Source: Rhynchosporium graminicola
Taxonomy: Eukaryota; Ascomycota; Leotiomycetes; Helotiales; Ploettnerulaceae
Assembly: GCA_900074885.1 (NCBI GenBank)
Contig: FJUW01000080.1
Coordinates: forward strand, 246,135 to 310,134
DNA: 64,000 nt
Direction of reading: 5' to 3'
Below the pieces are notes generated by a model, which saw only the letters and a program-made list of their open reading frames with translations, was not told the DNA's origin and did not search any database. The translations under genes and the position numbers were made by a program. Shown one piece after another: positions 10,372 through 21,041 of the stretch (its first letter is position 1; the number at the start of each line of letters is the position of its first letter).

Positions 10372-11587
10372 ATGGCTAAGGCAGGATCAACAACAATCTC
10401 CGTGGTAAGTAGTATCTCAAATGCATTGACGAGCCGTGGTCTGAACCGTGCAGAATCCTGAACTACAAACAGTCGAACAAGAGTCGATAGCGCAGAACCC
10501 TTCCGAGAAACGCAAACATGGAAAGGCTGATATCACGAAGAGTCAATGTCCACGGTCCAAACCTGAACACCCTCGGTCTAGTCATGGAACAAGAGAAGAA
10601 CCCTTCTTCCCATCGCCTGCTGCTTCCCCCTCGTCTGCTGCTTCCCTCTCGCCTCAGCCTGCAGTACGTCGAAAGTCTTTATACGATGTGCCAGAATTCG
10701 TACCTCCTGCACGAGCGCCAGTCCTAGCCATAGACAGTCAGTCTCAGCAGGCTGCATCATCAGTACCGCAGGCCAATCTTCAAGGATATGTTCCAAATAT
10801 TGAATACGGCAATTACCTTTCGCAAGCTCAAGTTCAGCAAGTCCTTGGTCCACCGGCGCTTACGAACCCTCAAGGATATGTTCAATACATTCAAATCACT
10901 GGTGGTCCAATGAACATGGCTTTGCTCAATCGTCCTCGGAACGTTCAAGCGCAACAAATCCAAGCTCCACCGCCGCATACGAACCCTCAGCGCCATGCTC
11001 CATTCATTCCTGCCCCAAATGGTCTTCACAACAATCGATTTCAGCAAGTTGTGGTTCCAGCGCCTGAAAAAAATTACCACGTGCCCGTTCAACACCTACG
11101 AAAGCAGGGCTTGCTAGCCCCAAATGTTCCTGTGGACAACACCTTGAACGCTCTGTACCATTTCCTAATCTCTGTCGAATGCACCGTCGTTTTAGTAGAT
11201 GGCAGCACGATCAAGACCGACCAGGTTTATAAGGACCGTTACGGCATGTACGCAGTATATCAATTTCAGCATCGCGAGAAGTGTGACAACGAGATGAAAA
11301 TTGTCCAGCTAAAGCTTACCTCGAGAACTCAAGAGCTCGAGGACGCGTTTTGGGGCTCAATTCCATATCGTGATCGCTATACAGTGGATAGAGACCTAAG
11401 CCATTGTCTGCCCATCCAACAGAACTTCTGGAAAACGGTGACCGTTTGGAGCGGAGTGGGCTCGGGAACTCCGTGTACTCTCATTCCACCGGGTGATGAT
11501 TCTTGCTTGTACAAGGCATTGGATCTGATAAGGTCGAGAGGCTTCAGAGATCATCTCCGTCGGTCTTGCCATCTCATGCTTCTTTAG
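10372..11587 (+). CDS. Hypothetical Pro/Gln-rich protein with internal repeats
   Basis: Exon 1 is 10372-10404 (11 codons; ATG in strong context CACCATGG), the 49-bp intron is 10405-10453 (GTAAGT...CAG), and exon 2 is 10454-11587. The product is about 388 residues. Residues of about 120-240 contain three diverged repeats around a NPQGYV/NLQGYV/NPQRHA core followed by Ile/Pro- and Gln-rich stretches. The C-terminal 140 residues (from about VPVDNTLNALYHFLISVECT) look folded: alternating hydrophobic pattern, TVVLVDGSTIKTDQVYKDRY, and several Cys and Trp. I recognise no domain. The small first exon was chosen because it gives an in-phase splice, while the longer frame upstream (from 9899) does not join in phase. 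No signal peptide. Function unknown; it may be lineage-specific. Confidence 0.6.
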
Positions 11588-12313
11588 ACTCAATAATTCC
11601 TGCAGGATCCTGGCACTTGTTTGGAGGGAAGCTCTAGGACCAGGGTGTTTCGAGATTCTTCAGGTTATCTTCAAGTAAATGCTGTCCTCAAGAATCGGGG
11701 AGCTGGTTCGAGGATTCTTGGGACTTTAAAAGTAGTATGAGGGGAGCGAGAGCATGTTCTATTTATCTGTATTGTCACAAATAAGAAGATGTGAGCCCTC
11801 TCAAGGTTTGTCTCTCTCTTGCTCAATTCCTCATACATCAGGTCAGCAGTGTCTCGGCCTCCATTTCCCGCGCTTAAGCGAGTAAACAGCGTTTGTTAAT
11901 GAGAGTAGCAACTGGAAAGGAAGGTATCTCGAGGTAGGAGGGTGCAGGTGTCATGATATAGGTTCTACTTTACGAAGGAGCCATGTATAGATAGATAATA
12001 GCTCCAAAAGGCACCCTTTATAATATACTAACATCTTGTCGCCCCCTTCATCAACAGATACGAGTCGACTCCGAGTTCGTACTGTACCTCTTGAGTCCCA
12101 TCAAATCTTCTGTACCCTGTCCCGTATTTGATCTCACATATTATTTCTCGCTCAACTTAGCTCTCAAGTGTGTTTGTTGCCTTACCAGCCTAGGTATTCT
12201 GTTTCGTCCACTGCAAACCTCCAGTCAGTAGGTAGATGGTTCGAGACCCTGCCACTTTAGGAACTTTGATTTCAAATCTCTATATCAAAATTCTGGAGTG
12301 AGTGAGTATCCAG

Positions 12314-12350
<37 letters not shown>

Positions 12351-13517
12351 TGTTGTGCTGGGTGCATACCTATGTAAGTAATGTTAAGCCGGGGAAGGGA
12401 AATGAAGGTTGGAAAATGAGATTGAAGAAGGGAGGAAGACTGTGATGGAGTAAGTAAGCAAGTAAATAGTCTTGTTAGCTAGATTTAAGTAGGGGGCGGT
12501 TTTTAGTAATGAATGAATGAATCATTTGTGTGATCTCAATGAGAAACGAGGAATTCGTTGGAAAGAGGTTCTCGTAAAACCCGGTCTCTGCTCTCGCCGG
12601 ATGGAGGAGGCATGTACGCTTTTATCGTATGGCTGGCTGTGTATTGGCAGGATAGTAAGTCGGTCTACTATCTGGAATATCTTCCGTGTAATCCCTTTCA
12701 TTTCGAAGTCGAAGAGATCAAGAGATATTTGAGTTTTAATGATTTATTCTTGATACTGTCTCTGCCTGTCTCAGGTTCTTCGTCTTCTCCCCCACCTCCA
12801 TCTTCTCGATGCACGAAAACTACGTTGTCATCATTCCCTCACACAAAAGACTGCGCTCTCCCTTTACGACCCATAACGGAATCTCAGGTACCAGCCGCCA
12901 AATTCACAATTCTCTTCTCCATCCCAAATCTTCCATCCCTCCCCTCTTCTCGGGAATCGAATAGTATATACAACAAAAATGAAAGCTTCCCACACAATCA
13001 ATCACACACACTTGCTCCACGAAAGCCCCGAAGCACCGGTCCTGATTCTTTTCCCCAATATCCCCATTTTCCAAACCCCAGAAACAAGCCAATCTAGACC
13101 AGGCACCAAGTTTCCTTTTCCTGTCCATTTCTCTTTTGCCTTACGTTTCCTTTCCAACCAAACACCGAGACAATAGACAAGAAAATAAACAAAGCCAAAC
13201 ACAACAAAGGTTGTATGACAAACATGTCGATATTTTGGTCGTGACGACGAAAAGATGTCAAAAGAGAAAAAGGAAAACAATTGTCCCGATTGCAGGGTAA
13301 GGAGTGTATCGAGGCTAGCTAGTATGCTAAAGAGCGTGGGTATATTTTCATTAAAAGCAAAAATAGTTAAGTATGTTGACGCAGGGACGAAAGAAAAGAA
13401 AACTTTGTCGTAAGATTCGTAGAAGGTTTGTTGTTACACCGTAATCAACGGAGATTAAAGCGCCCAAATACGTTGTAGCCGTGAGGCAAGTCAAATAGAA
13501 TGGTGGTATTACCAGGT
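11588..13517. other. Convergent intergenic region with (GA)16 microsatellite
   Basis: 1.93 kb lie between the 3' ends of two convergent genes. The interval holds a pure (GA)16 tract at 12317-12348 and pyrimidine-rich stretches at about 12,765-12,960. Open frames of up to 179 codons (12558-13097, +) cross the pyrimidine-rich part and look like composition effects (Pro/Ser runs). No RNA gene was identified; a GGTTCGAGACC string at 12,238-12,248 resembles a tRNA B box but has no matching arms. Confidence 0.45.
12317..12348. repeat. (GA)16 microsatellite
   Basis: Sixteen uninterrupted GA units lie between two convergent genes. The tract is expected to vary in length between strains. Confidence 0.95.
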
Positions 13518-15246
13518 TCAGGAACGTCCTAATCCGACGGGGAACTTTTCGGCGAAGAACTTGAAGAGCTTCGCCTTCTTACTAGGGCTACGTCGTAGCT
13601 GCGCGGCAACTTGGACCATGGGGCCCACGATGTCTTCGTCGCCTAGTTGGGGAAATTTGCCTTCGCTTCGAGGGTCATTAAGCGAGGGAATTTTGGTCAT
13701 GATGTTGGTGCTGCTGCCATCAGCGAAAGTGGTATGCTTCAAGGTCGCGAAGGCTTCGCTGCCGCTCTCGACTGTGTGAGTGATGGTCTTTTCGTTGTTG
13801 GCTCTCCAAATGGCGTCGGTCGCTGCCCACTTCTCTTCGGTGAGCTTGTAGGTCTTGGACGTGACTCCATAGTGCTCGCCTGTTCGGACGAGATGTTTCG
13901 TGTAGTTGCAGCGGGCAAGGTCCCAGTTTGCGCGCAACTGTCGACAAGCTTCAAGGTCAAAGCTCGCGGGAACGTAAGGTTCAGGGTAGATGGTGAAGTT
14001 GGCATGACCAAGCTTGTTGGACCACTCGTCGTTTGGATCGGCGATGACAATAGGAGGGATTTCGGATGATGGTACGAGATGTCCTGGACGACTCGTCGTG
14101 CTTCGGTGAAACGAAGATACGGATGGTCTGGTGCTTAGCGGTGGTGAAGGCATTCCGGGCAGTTGTGGAGTAGCTATAGCATCAATCGGTGTATTGGAAC
14201 CAGAGAGGGGATCGTGAGCATTGGAGTGAGTATCGGCAACGGATGGTGATTGTAGTGGGGATTGCAAGAATATCTGCTTGGTGTTTGCTGAAGCATCCAT
14301 CATCAAGGGAGGGAGGAGTGGCGTGGTAGCGAAACCTTCCTCGTGATCAGGGCTGAGTCTATTGGCTCGTTCGATGTCAATCGGAGCGGCCGTGAACATT
14401 GGCATCTCATCATGGCCATCGAAAATGCTCTTGGTCGGAGTGGGAGGCATGTGAGCCTCAAATGTCTTGTCATTAGTTTGTCGCGCGGAATTGGAAATCG
14501 ATGAGGAACGGCTCGACGCGCCCCGCGACACAATATTGTCTCTTTGAGCCTCCGAATAAATCGAGGCCGCGCTCGATCCCTTTCTCGTTCTCCATTTTCG
14601 CGAAAATGAAGGGAATCTCGTCCCAATCTTCGTGGCAAAGCCACTTAGCGGCGACTCCTCAGCTCTTCGCTTCTTGCTCCGCGGACTTGTTGTGGAGTAG
14701 TCCCCATCGCTGAAGAAATCTACGGCTAGGTCGTAGTCAAATTCCTTTTTGGTGGATAGTTGCACAGAACTCATGTTCCCTGGTTGATGCGCGCATTGAT
14801 GATTATCGCCTACATTTATTGACAGGCATTAGCTTTCGGACCAAACATTGTTTGTTGACAACCCCACTCTGTTTCAACTTACACAAACAATCGTAGAGAT
14901 CCTCTTCATCGAACATGTCGAAATCGTCATCTCTTTCTTGGGGTTCCTCCTGAACGTCTGGAAGCGATCGCTTGCTTGTTCTTGTCCCATTAAAGGTAGG
15001 CGAAGTTGGGCTCTCGGCTGTTGAATTGAGATATGAAGACTCGACCGAGGAGGTAGAGCTGGAATATCGCATATGACCCCGTGTGGAAAATGTTGGTGTA
15101 ACTGGGGAAGGTATATCGGATGCTGAGGAATTCTGGGTGTAGAATGAAGACGATGCGAGCTCCATCTCGTTCTCCAACATGCTTTCCCTCTTCCTCCGCT
15201 CTTCTACCAGCTGCGGTAGCAGAAGTGGCTTAAGTTTAGGGCTCAT
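13518..15246 (-). CDS. Conserved fungal Ser/Pro-rich protein, function unknown
   Basis: Two exons, 15246-14883 and 14809-13518, are joined across a 73-bp intron (GTAAGT...TAG) that splits a Cys codon; the product is 551 residues. The N-terminus (MSPKLKPLLLPQLVEERRKR) is basic and amphipathic. It is followed by a Ser/Thr-rich region and an acidic cluster (RDDDFDMFDEEDLYD). Exon 2 begins with a segment ending DYDLAVDFFSDGDYST and a nuclear-localisation-like PRSKKRR. The last 170 residues are the best candidate folded region: helical, with EACRQLRANWDLARCNYTKH and a WAATDAIWRANNEKT motif. I remember similar proteins annotated only as 'proline/serine-rich' in related fungi, so it is probably conserved but uncharacterised. 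Nuclear location is an inference from the basic cluster. The gene has an unusually long microsatellite-rich upstream region. Confidence 0.75.
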
Positions 15247-15760
15247 GATTGCTGTGTTTTGGTGTGGGGAGCTTGTCGTTGTTTGGTGAAATGTGTGTCT
15301 GGTCGCATCCTTATCATGCGAACATTGGCATTGCGGAATATGGTATATCTTGTAGTATTTAAATCAGGGATTGGATTGGTATGCGAAGACTCGTATTATA
15401 CGTGGTTACGGTCTGCTGGAGTCAATACTTCGATTCCGTATTGTCCACGTAGGAGGGATATAAGTGGGCGTCGGTCGCTGTCGATGTGATGCTGCTGCTG
15501 CGGCCAGGACTTTTCTTCTCCAATTAGACTTTGCTTCGCCTAGAAGAGGAGGACGGGCTGGGCTTGTCGGATTTCCACGACAGTGTTGGACAACAAATGG
15601 CGATGCGACTGAAGTTGTGTACAACGTGATTGATGGTGATGCGACTTGATAGGAAGAGAATGTGAGCAAGATAGGAGGAGAAAGAGAGAGGAATTGGGAG
15701 CGAAAGGAAGAAGGAAAGTGGGTTGGGCAAGGGAAAGCATTTGATTTTGTGTGTGCAGTA

Positions 15761-15838
15761 CAGAGCAGAGCAGAGCAGAGCAGAGCAGAGCAGTGAGCGA
15801 GTGCAGTGCGCGAGTGCAGTGCAGTGCAGTGCAGTGCA
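15761..15838. repeat. Compound pentanucleotide repeat (CAGAG)n/(GTGCA)n
   Basis: Six CAGAG units (15761-15790), a short interruption, then about five GTGCA units, lying some 520 bp upstream of the 15,246 start codon. Confidence 0.9.
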
Positions 15839-15960
15839 GCAGCAAAACAGATCGCTCTGGTCTGCTCTATTGTGATCCATCCTCTCCACTAAGATAGATA
15901 CCTTCCATACAGGGTAGGCCTGGTAGGGAGGGTACTTACTGCCTTCTCGACCGTTGAGCT

Positions 15961-15984
15961 ACCTACCTACCTACCTACCTACCT
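15961..15984. repeat. (ACCT)6 microsatellite
   Basis: Six ACCT units; related CTAC/GTAG-type strings recur at about 16,646-16,659 and 16,806-16,846, so tetranucleotide slippage is frequent in this upstream region. Confidence 0.9.
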
Positions 15985-17000
15985 GGTACGTAGGAAGGAA
16001 GGTATTTTGCTTTGCGCTAAGCTGGGAGCTCTTTACGGAGGGTAATTTACCTTAGCTGATTTGTCTTACCTCTCTCTGTACATCTTACTCCGTGCCTACG
16101 GGATCCAGACCACAATACTTCAATTTACTTTACCAACTATCGACGGACGGTACGGAGGAGGTACCGCATGCTGACCACCCTCAGCCACCCAGCTCCCAGC
16201 GCCCAGCTCCCAGCTCCCAGCTCCCCCAGCTCCGGTCCACTGATGAAGAGCCCAAGCACGGGAGAAGTTCCCCTAGCCTTCCTATCCTACCTAGGTATGC
16301 TGGTTAGACGGCTCCTTCCTTTCCCTGCCTGCTCTTCCCAGCCTTTCTATTCGACTGAATCCATGCCCACATGGAAATCTTCCCCTGCTCGGCCAGTCCA
16401 AGGCCCCTGGACAGTAATGGTGAGCTACGGACGTTGTGCAAAAGTAGATCGTTGGTTGGGTTGCTGAATTTCAGAACTTTCTGATTCTCAATTACCGCAG
16501 TCGGGAAGGTGGTAGTATATTTTATCTACCTGGATATCGAGAGAGTTCTAGAGCATCATAGACCCATTCCCTTCTACTGTAGCAAGCATACTCAACAAGA
16601 CATCATGACATCCGTCATCGCATATCGACTCACTCTGTACTGTAGGTAGATAGGTAGGTATCTTGCCCTGTCGCTTGGATGGAAAGAAAGCTGTACCCCT
16701 GTGTTGCTTTGGTCCGGCCTGGAAGTGTGTGTGTGTGCACTGTGCAGCCGGAAAGAGGCCCAAAAGATCCAGTCGTGAACGTTATGGGGAGGGCGGGCAG
16801 GCAGGGTAGCTCGGTAGGTCCCTAGGTAAGGTAGACAGGCAGGCAGGTTGTTGGGGGGGCAAGGTTGCTTCTTTGCAGAAAGAAGACTTTGTGGCCCCTG
16901 CAACACGAAACGACGGGTCGATAAGCTCTCTGGCCCTTATCCGCACCGTTTATGGCTGAATTCCGTCAGTCACCCTCCGTGCGAATAGCGCCTAAAGCTT

Positions 17001-17041
17001 CCCTTCCCTTCCTTTCCCTTCCTTTCCTTTCCCTTCCCTTT
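17001..17041. repeat. CCCTT/CCTTT polypyrimidine repeat
   Basis: Irregular tandem CCCTT and CCTTT units form a pure pyrimidine tract of about 40 bases on this strand. Confidence 0.85.
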
Positions 17042-19252
17042 CATGTTGGGTGTGATGCGATGCGATGTGCTGTGATGTGATGATGATGGCTGGGATCGGA
17101 TCTTTAATGAGACAAGAGACTATCTATTTGCCCTACCCTACCTACCCTACCGAGCCCGCCCGCCTGCCTACCAGCTCACCTTCGGAGAAGAGGATTGGAA
17201 GAGAGGGGAGCCGAGCAGTTGCTGTCCGTACCTAGAGACTAGAGTAGAAAGAAGTAAGGTTAGGTTCTTCGATGGGATTCCATCATTCCAGACAGAGTCT
17301 TAGAGTCCAGAGTCCAGATTCCCCAACCCCAGACTGCCAGTCCTCAGCGGTGGACCTTTTCTATGGGGCACGCTGAAAAGAGAGTCGAAGCCGGGAGAAG
17401 AGACATTCGTACGCCTGGAAGTGCCTTGGAGGCCGATAAACAATCAGTAAAGAGACTCAGTACAGCACAGTCAAAAAGAGGTCACAGCACAGCACACCAC
17501 ACCACACCGTCTGAGACTCTGAGACTTCCGGCCGGGTACCTGCGCCTGTTTGAGAATTCCGACGATCTGTTCCTCCAATTGAGTTGGTGAAGATTGTTTC
17601 ACACCCTCTCCCAGACAGCCTCCCGCCAGCCGCTCTGTTACTATGAATCTGTCACATCTCACGATGCTCAGATGTACTAGAGGAGCCCTAGAGAAAATTG
17701 CGACGGAGTGCGCTGCACCACGAGGTGGTGGATGACTTCATCGCATCTCATCTCATCTGGCTTTTCGGATGAGAGGAGGGGGTGTGGTGAAAACCCTGAG
17801 GTCACTCGGGAATCGAGTAGCCTCATTGTCGCTCTGGGTCTACTTAGTACAAAGTATATATTACACCCGGAAGCTGCATCTGGGCATTCCGGAGGCGTAG
17901 TTGATTGGATTGTGCCTGTTTTCCTGGGGCGAAGTTTATCCAGGCCATCCTGACCTGCCAATGATAAATGAGTTTTGGCTCACTGGGGGGCCACGAGAAT
18001 CCACCGGTTGCCCTGTCAGATATCAAAGGAAAAAAGTTGCAAACGAAAAGAAAGAAGTAAAAATCCCAACCCACATGCTGCAGAGACCAGAAGTCGGCCA
18101 ATATCAATGTTACTTACATTGCAGCATACCTGCAGCTTTTGCTCTCACAGGTACTTCCTATGCAAGTTGAGTTGTCCATTTCCGTTCCCCATTACTGATG
18201 AATCATGGAGACCTTCCACGCTGTATAACTACACAAGTCGGCCGTATGGCAATGCTACTCGAAAACCTAAACATCCACCTGTGTTTCCACCGCGCAGAGT
18301 CTCTTTGAGGCTGTGGAGTTATGTGCTGGGGCACCAGCATGCTGAAGGGCTTCTCAACGTGATTCTGGCTGCCGGATGTTGATCAGGAAGTCCAGAACAG
18401 CCTACAGTTTGGTATCCCGACCGGACTCAACAGTTCTCCACTAAATCACGATTCAGTCCGTGGATCCCACCATCCAACATGCGGCAGATCTAATTAGTAT
18501 GACTCTATGGCAGTCGAAAGTCGTGCCGATTAATAACAGAGAATGCCCGGCTGGAAATTTTCAAGTTCTTATCGCAAACTGGTGTCAAATGTTATCTGCC
18601 AGACTCCAAGGACATGCGTAAAAAGGAAACACTGGTCCACGGTGTTGTGAATAAAAAGCTCCGCCTTGCATAAAAGACCGTCTAACATTGACGGTCGAGA
18701 CTCGTTATTGTGACGTTGTGAACCCTACTACCACAGTACTAGACTACGACGCGCGTGAGATCAACCTCGGGAGTTGTAATGGTCCAACACGTCTCTGCGA
18801 AGGTACGCAGACATGAGTAGCGAATTTTGATTACATGACAGGCCTTGTCACTGCCATTATTGCAGCACGTAATTCTCCGAAACAAGACCTTGCCGAGCTG
18901 TGTGTCGACGAATGCGTCGACTCGCATGTTGGCAGCTCTGTGCCAATATGTCTAATAACGTTGGTACAGTAGAGAATATACAAGTAGAGTGAAATCGATA
19001 CATCCGCAGTACTATCGAGGATATGTTGGAAAGATCGTGCCCTTTCGAGGAAGTAGGGGTCCACTTGGTAAGGATGAAAGGGTATTGTCACTAGTCAATT
19101 CCTCTCCTTGCACATGATATTTGCGGGTGTAACACTACAAGCTACAAAGAATGGTCGGATACGATTCCGAGTACTGGTAAGCATGAACAGCACATGGTAG
19201 TCTTAATGCACAACCTCTCTTTTGTCCTCCTAGCAGTAAGTGTGCCAGAAAA

Positions 19253-21041
19253 TCATGTCCAGTGTCTACTCCATGTTTGTTGCTCAACCTTATTTCCAAG
19301 AAACTGCCTGAATTAATACAAGTCGGATGATGACTGCATGTCGCGGACGTACCTTGAACCCAACTTCAGTGATATCCTGGAAACCCTCATCCATTTCTGG
19401 GCGTTTATACCTGGTAGCAAAACTCCTGAAGGCCATACCAGGAAGTATGGAACGCTTTTCAGGGTTCATCTGCTTCAGCGATTAGAAATAGGTTCACATG
19501 CATAGTTCTAATTGGGGATGAGACAACACAAGAGCTCCGCGTTGACAAATCATTGGTAAGGAGCAGGGAAATGCATACGGTAATGTTGAGAGCTCGCACA
19601 ACGTCGTTGTGTTCACAAATCTGAGATCCTGCTGTGAACAGCACACAGCGAATCGGGACAGAATGCCTAGCAGCCAACTCTACCCATTTCTTACGGATAT
19701 CGGAGTCTGCGTTGGTGTTGTCTACGTTTGGGAAGTAATTAGCACACCCGTCATTTGTGTCTCTGTGCTGGCAGCGGATGCTTACCGATTGCTACAGCCT
19801 TTCCTTCTGACAGGCACTCTCCTGCGACTTTCAGACATTTTTCTCGCTTCGGAATATCAGTCGATGCCCTCGGAAACTTGCATACCGTGAAACATACCGT
19901 CTTCAAGATATCTTGATTGATCCTCGTGTAACCAAGAGGCTCTAGGTTCCTCCAATAGAATGTGGACTTGCCAGCGGCGGGGCTACCACAAAACAAGACA
20001 ACATCGCAAGGATTCTTCTTCTCGTAAGGCTCGATGACTTGAACTGAGTTGAGCCGCAATTCGTGGGATATAATCTGTCAATTTTCACGTACCTTCATCT
20101 GCAGATACTTTGAGATATTCGTTTGGATCAAATGTGCGTGTAAATGGTCGTGGCGCTTCCCCAAGGAAGTATTCCTCAGGAGTGTAGAATTTGATGCCAA
20201 CATTGTCAGCAAAGTTTCTGTTTCTTGTTAGTTGATACTGAAAGGTTCATGTGGGCGGAACGCCGTACCGATCAGAACACGAGAAGTCTTTCGGCTGACC
20301 TTTGGACGCGTCACGTCCTCCAGCATCGCCAACGAAAATTGAATTGCCGAGATCCAAACCATCTGGACGGATGCCAAAATCCTCCAGCAGTTCCGTCCAC
20401 ATTCCCGTCCTTGGCTTCCGATACATATCTTTCTCAGTAGCGGCGTATATGCTTATCGGAACGTCCAGCTGACCCAAAACGGCCGAAACCTTGGTCTTGA
20501 AAGACACAAGTTTGGACATACTTGCTTTGGGAGCTTTCGTGTCGGGTTTAAGAGAGATACCGGCTTGGTTACTGAGTATCACGACTCTAAATCTGCACAA
20601 CAATAAGTGACATGTCGTTCGAGGGATAGACGTCCACGTACCCATCTTTCAAGTACAACTTCCGAAGCGTTGCTGGGACAGAAGAATGCCACCATTTCCA
20701 GTCCTTGGCATCGGATGCAAACTTCTTGCCTGACGAAGTTTGTATGAGGGTTGAGTCCTACATATATTGCATTACACGTCAGAAGTCGACTATCGAGATA
20801 CACATAATACATGAAGCAACGTGATTGAACTCACAAAGTCGAAAGCTGCAACCTTGTATCGCTTGATTTCTTCGCTAGTTAAATTTTTCTCTTGCGTAGA
20901 AGTTTTCGCTGGCTCGTATCTGCCGACAATGAGACTGTCTGGTGCATCGTCGTGCGGAGCTCGCTCATGCCATGTAATCTTCTCAGGTGGCTTTTGTGAC
21001 GACGGGGTGAAGAACGACGCGACAGCAGTTTCTATAATCAT
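19253..21041 (-). CDS. pnk1: Polynucleotide kinase 3'-phosphatase (Pnk1/PNKP type), frameshifted in last third
   Basis: Nine exons are visible: 21041-20835, 20757-20642, 20592-20269, 20217-20093, 20043-19898, 19846-19786, 19721-19579, 19470-19353, 19303-19253. Introns are 49-108 bp. The HAD-type 3'-phosphatase domain comes first. Its DFDST nucleophile motif (about residues 68-72) is split by intron 1 and followed by RVVILSNQAGI and VGDAGGRD. The 5'-kinase domain follows, with P-loop GSPAAGKST (about 277-285), then LGYTRINQD, and DNTNADSDIRKKWVELA continuing the nucleotide fold. There is no FHA domain, as in S. pombe Pnk1. The enzyme trims 3'-phosphates and phosphorylates 5'-hydroxyls at strand breaks in the nucleus. 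One extra A at 19440-19441 (T on the coding strand) breaks the frame after residue 384: translation would stop after 11 more residues (395 instead of 429), although the conserved tail (AFRSFATRYKRP, EGFQDITEVGFK) is still readable in the next frame. Sequence error or a real mutation; both catalytic motifs are untouched. Confidence 0.85.

Larger units (their letters stand above)
15247..19252. other. Long microsatellite-rich intergenic region
   Basis: Four kilobases without a supportable gene. The left 2 kb is dense in short tandem repeats: (CAGAG)6 at 15761-15790, GTGCA units at about 15814-15838, (ACCT)6 at 15961-15984, CCAGCTC-type units at about 16190-16232, CAGG/AGGT-type units at about 16797-16847, and CCCTT/CCTTT units at 17001-17041. 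Purine/pyrimidine strand asymmetry is strong. This resembles the extended 5' regulatory region of a regulated fungal gene and adjoins the start of the 15,246 gene. The right part (17,300-19,250) has ordinary composition and many short open frames without protein-like features; part of it is the 3' flank of the PNKP gene. An unrecognised non-coding RNA or small gene cannot be excluded. Confidence 0.5.

Noticed and set aside
9899..10408. 169-codon frame ending at the donor site of the 10,372 gene
   Set aside because: It does not join exon 2 in phase (the splice would create a stop), whereas the ATG at 10,372 in another frame does.
12238..12254. tRNA B-box-like string GGTTCGAGACC
   Set aside because: No matching T-stem, anticodon arm or A box could be found around it.
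12558..13097. 179-codon plus-strand open frame
   Set aside because: It lies in a pyrimidine-rich 3'-3' intergenic region; composition is Pro/Ser/Thr runs without domain, splice or start support.
15524..15889. Cys/Leu-rich minus-strand frame (repeats of the CTALHC type)
   Set aside because: It is a translation of the CAGAG/GTGCA microsatellite, not a cysteine-rich protein.
19400..19470. A micro-intron in PNKP exon 8 to bypass the extra base
   Set aside because: The only GT/AG pairs available would give introns of about 13-28 bp, too short to be spliced.
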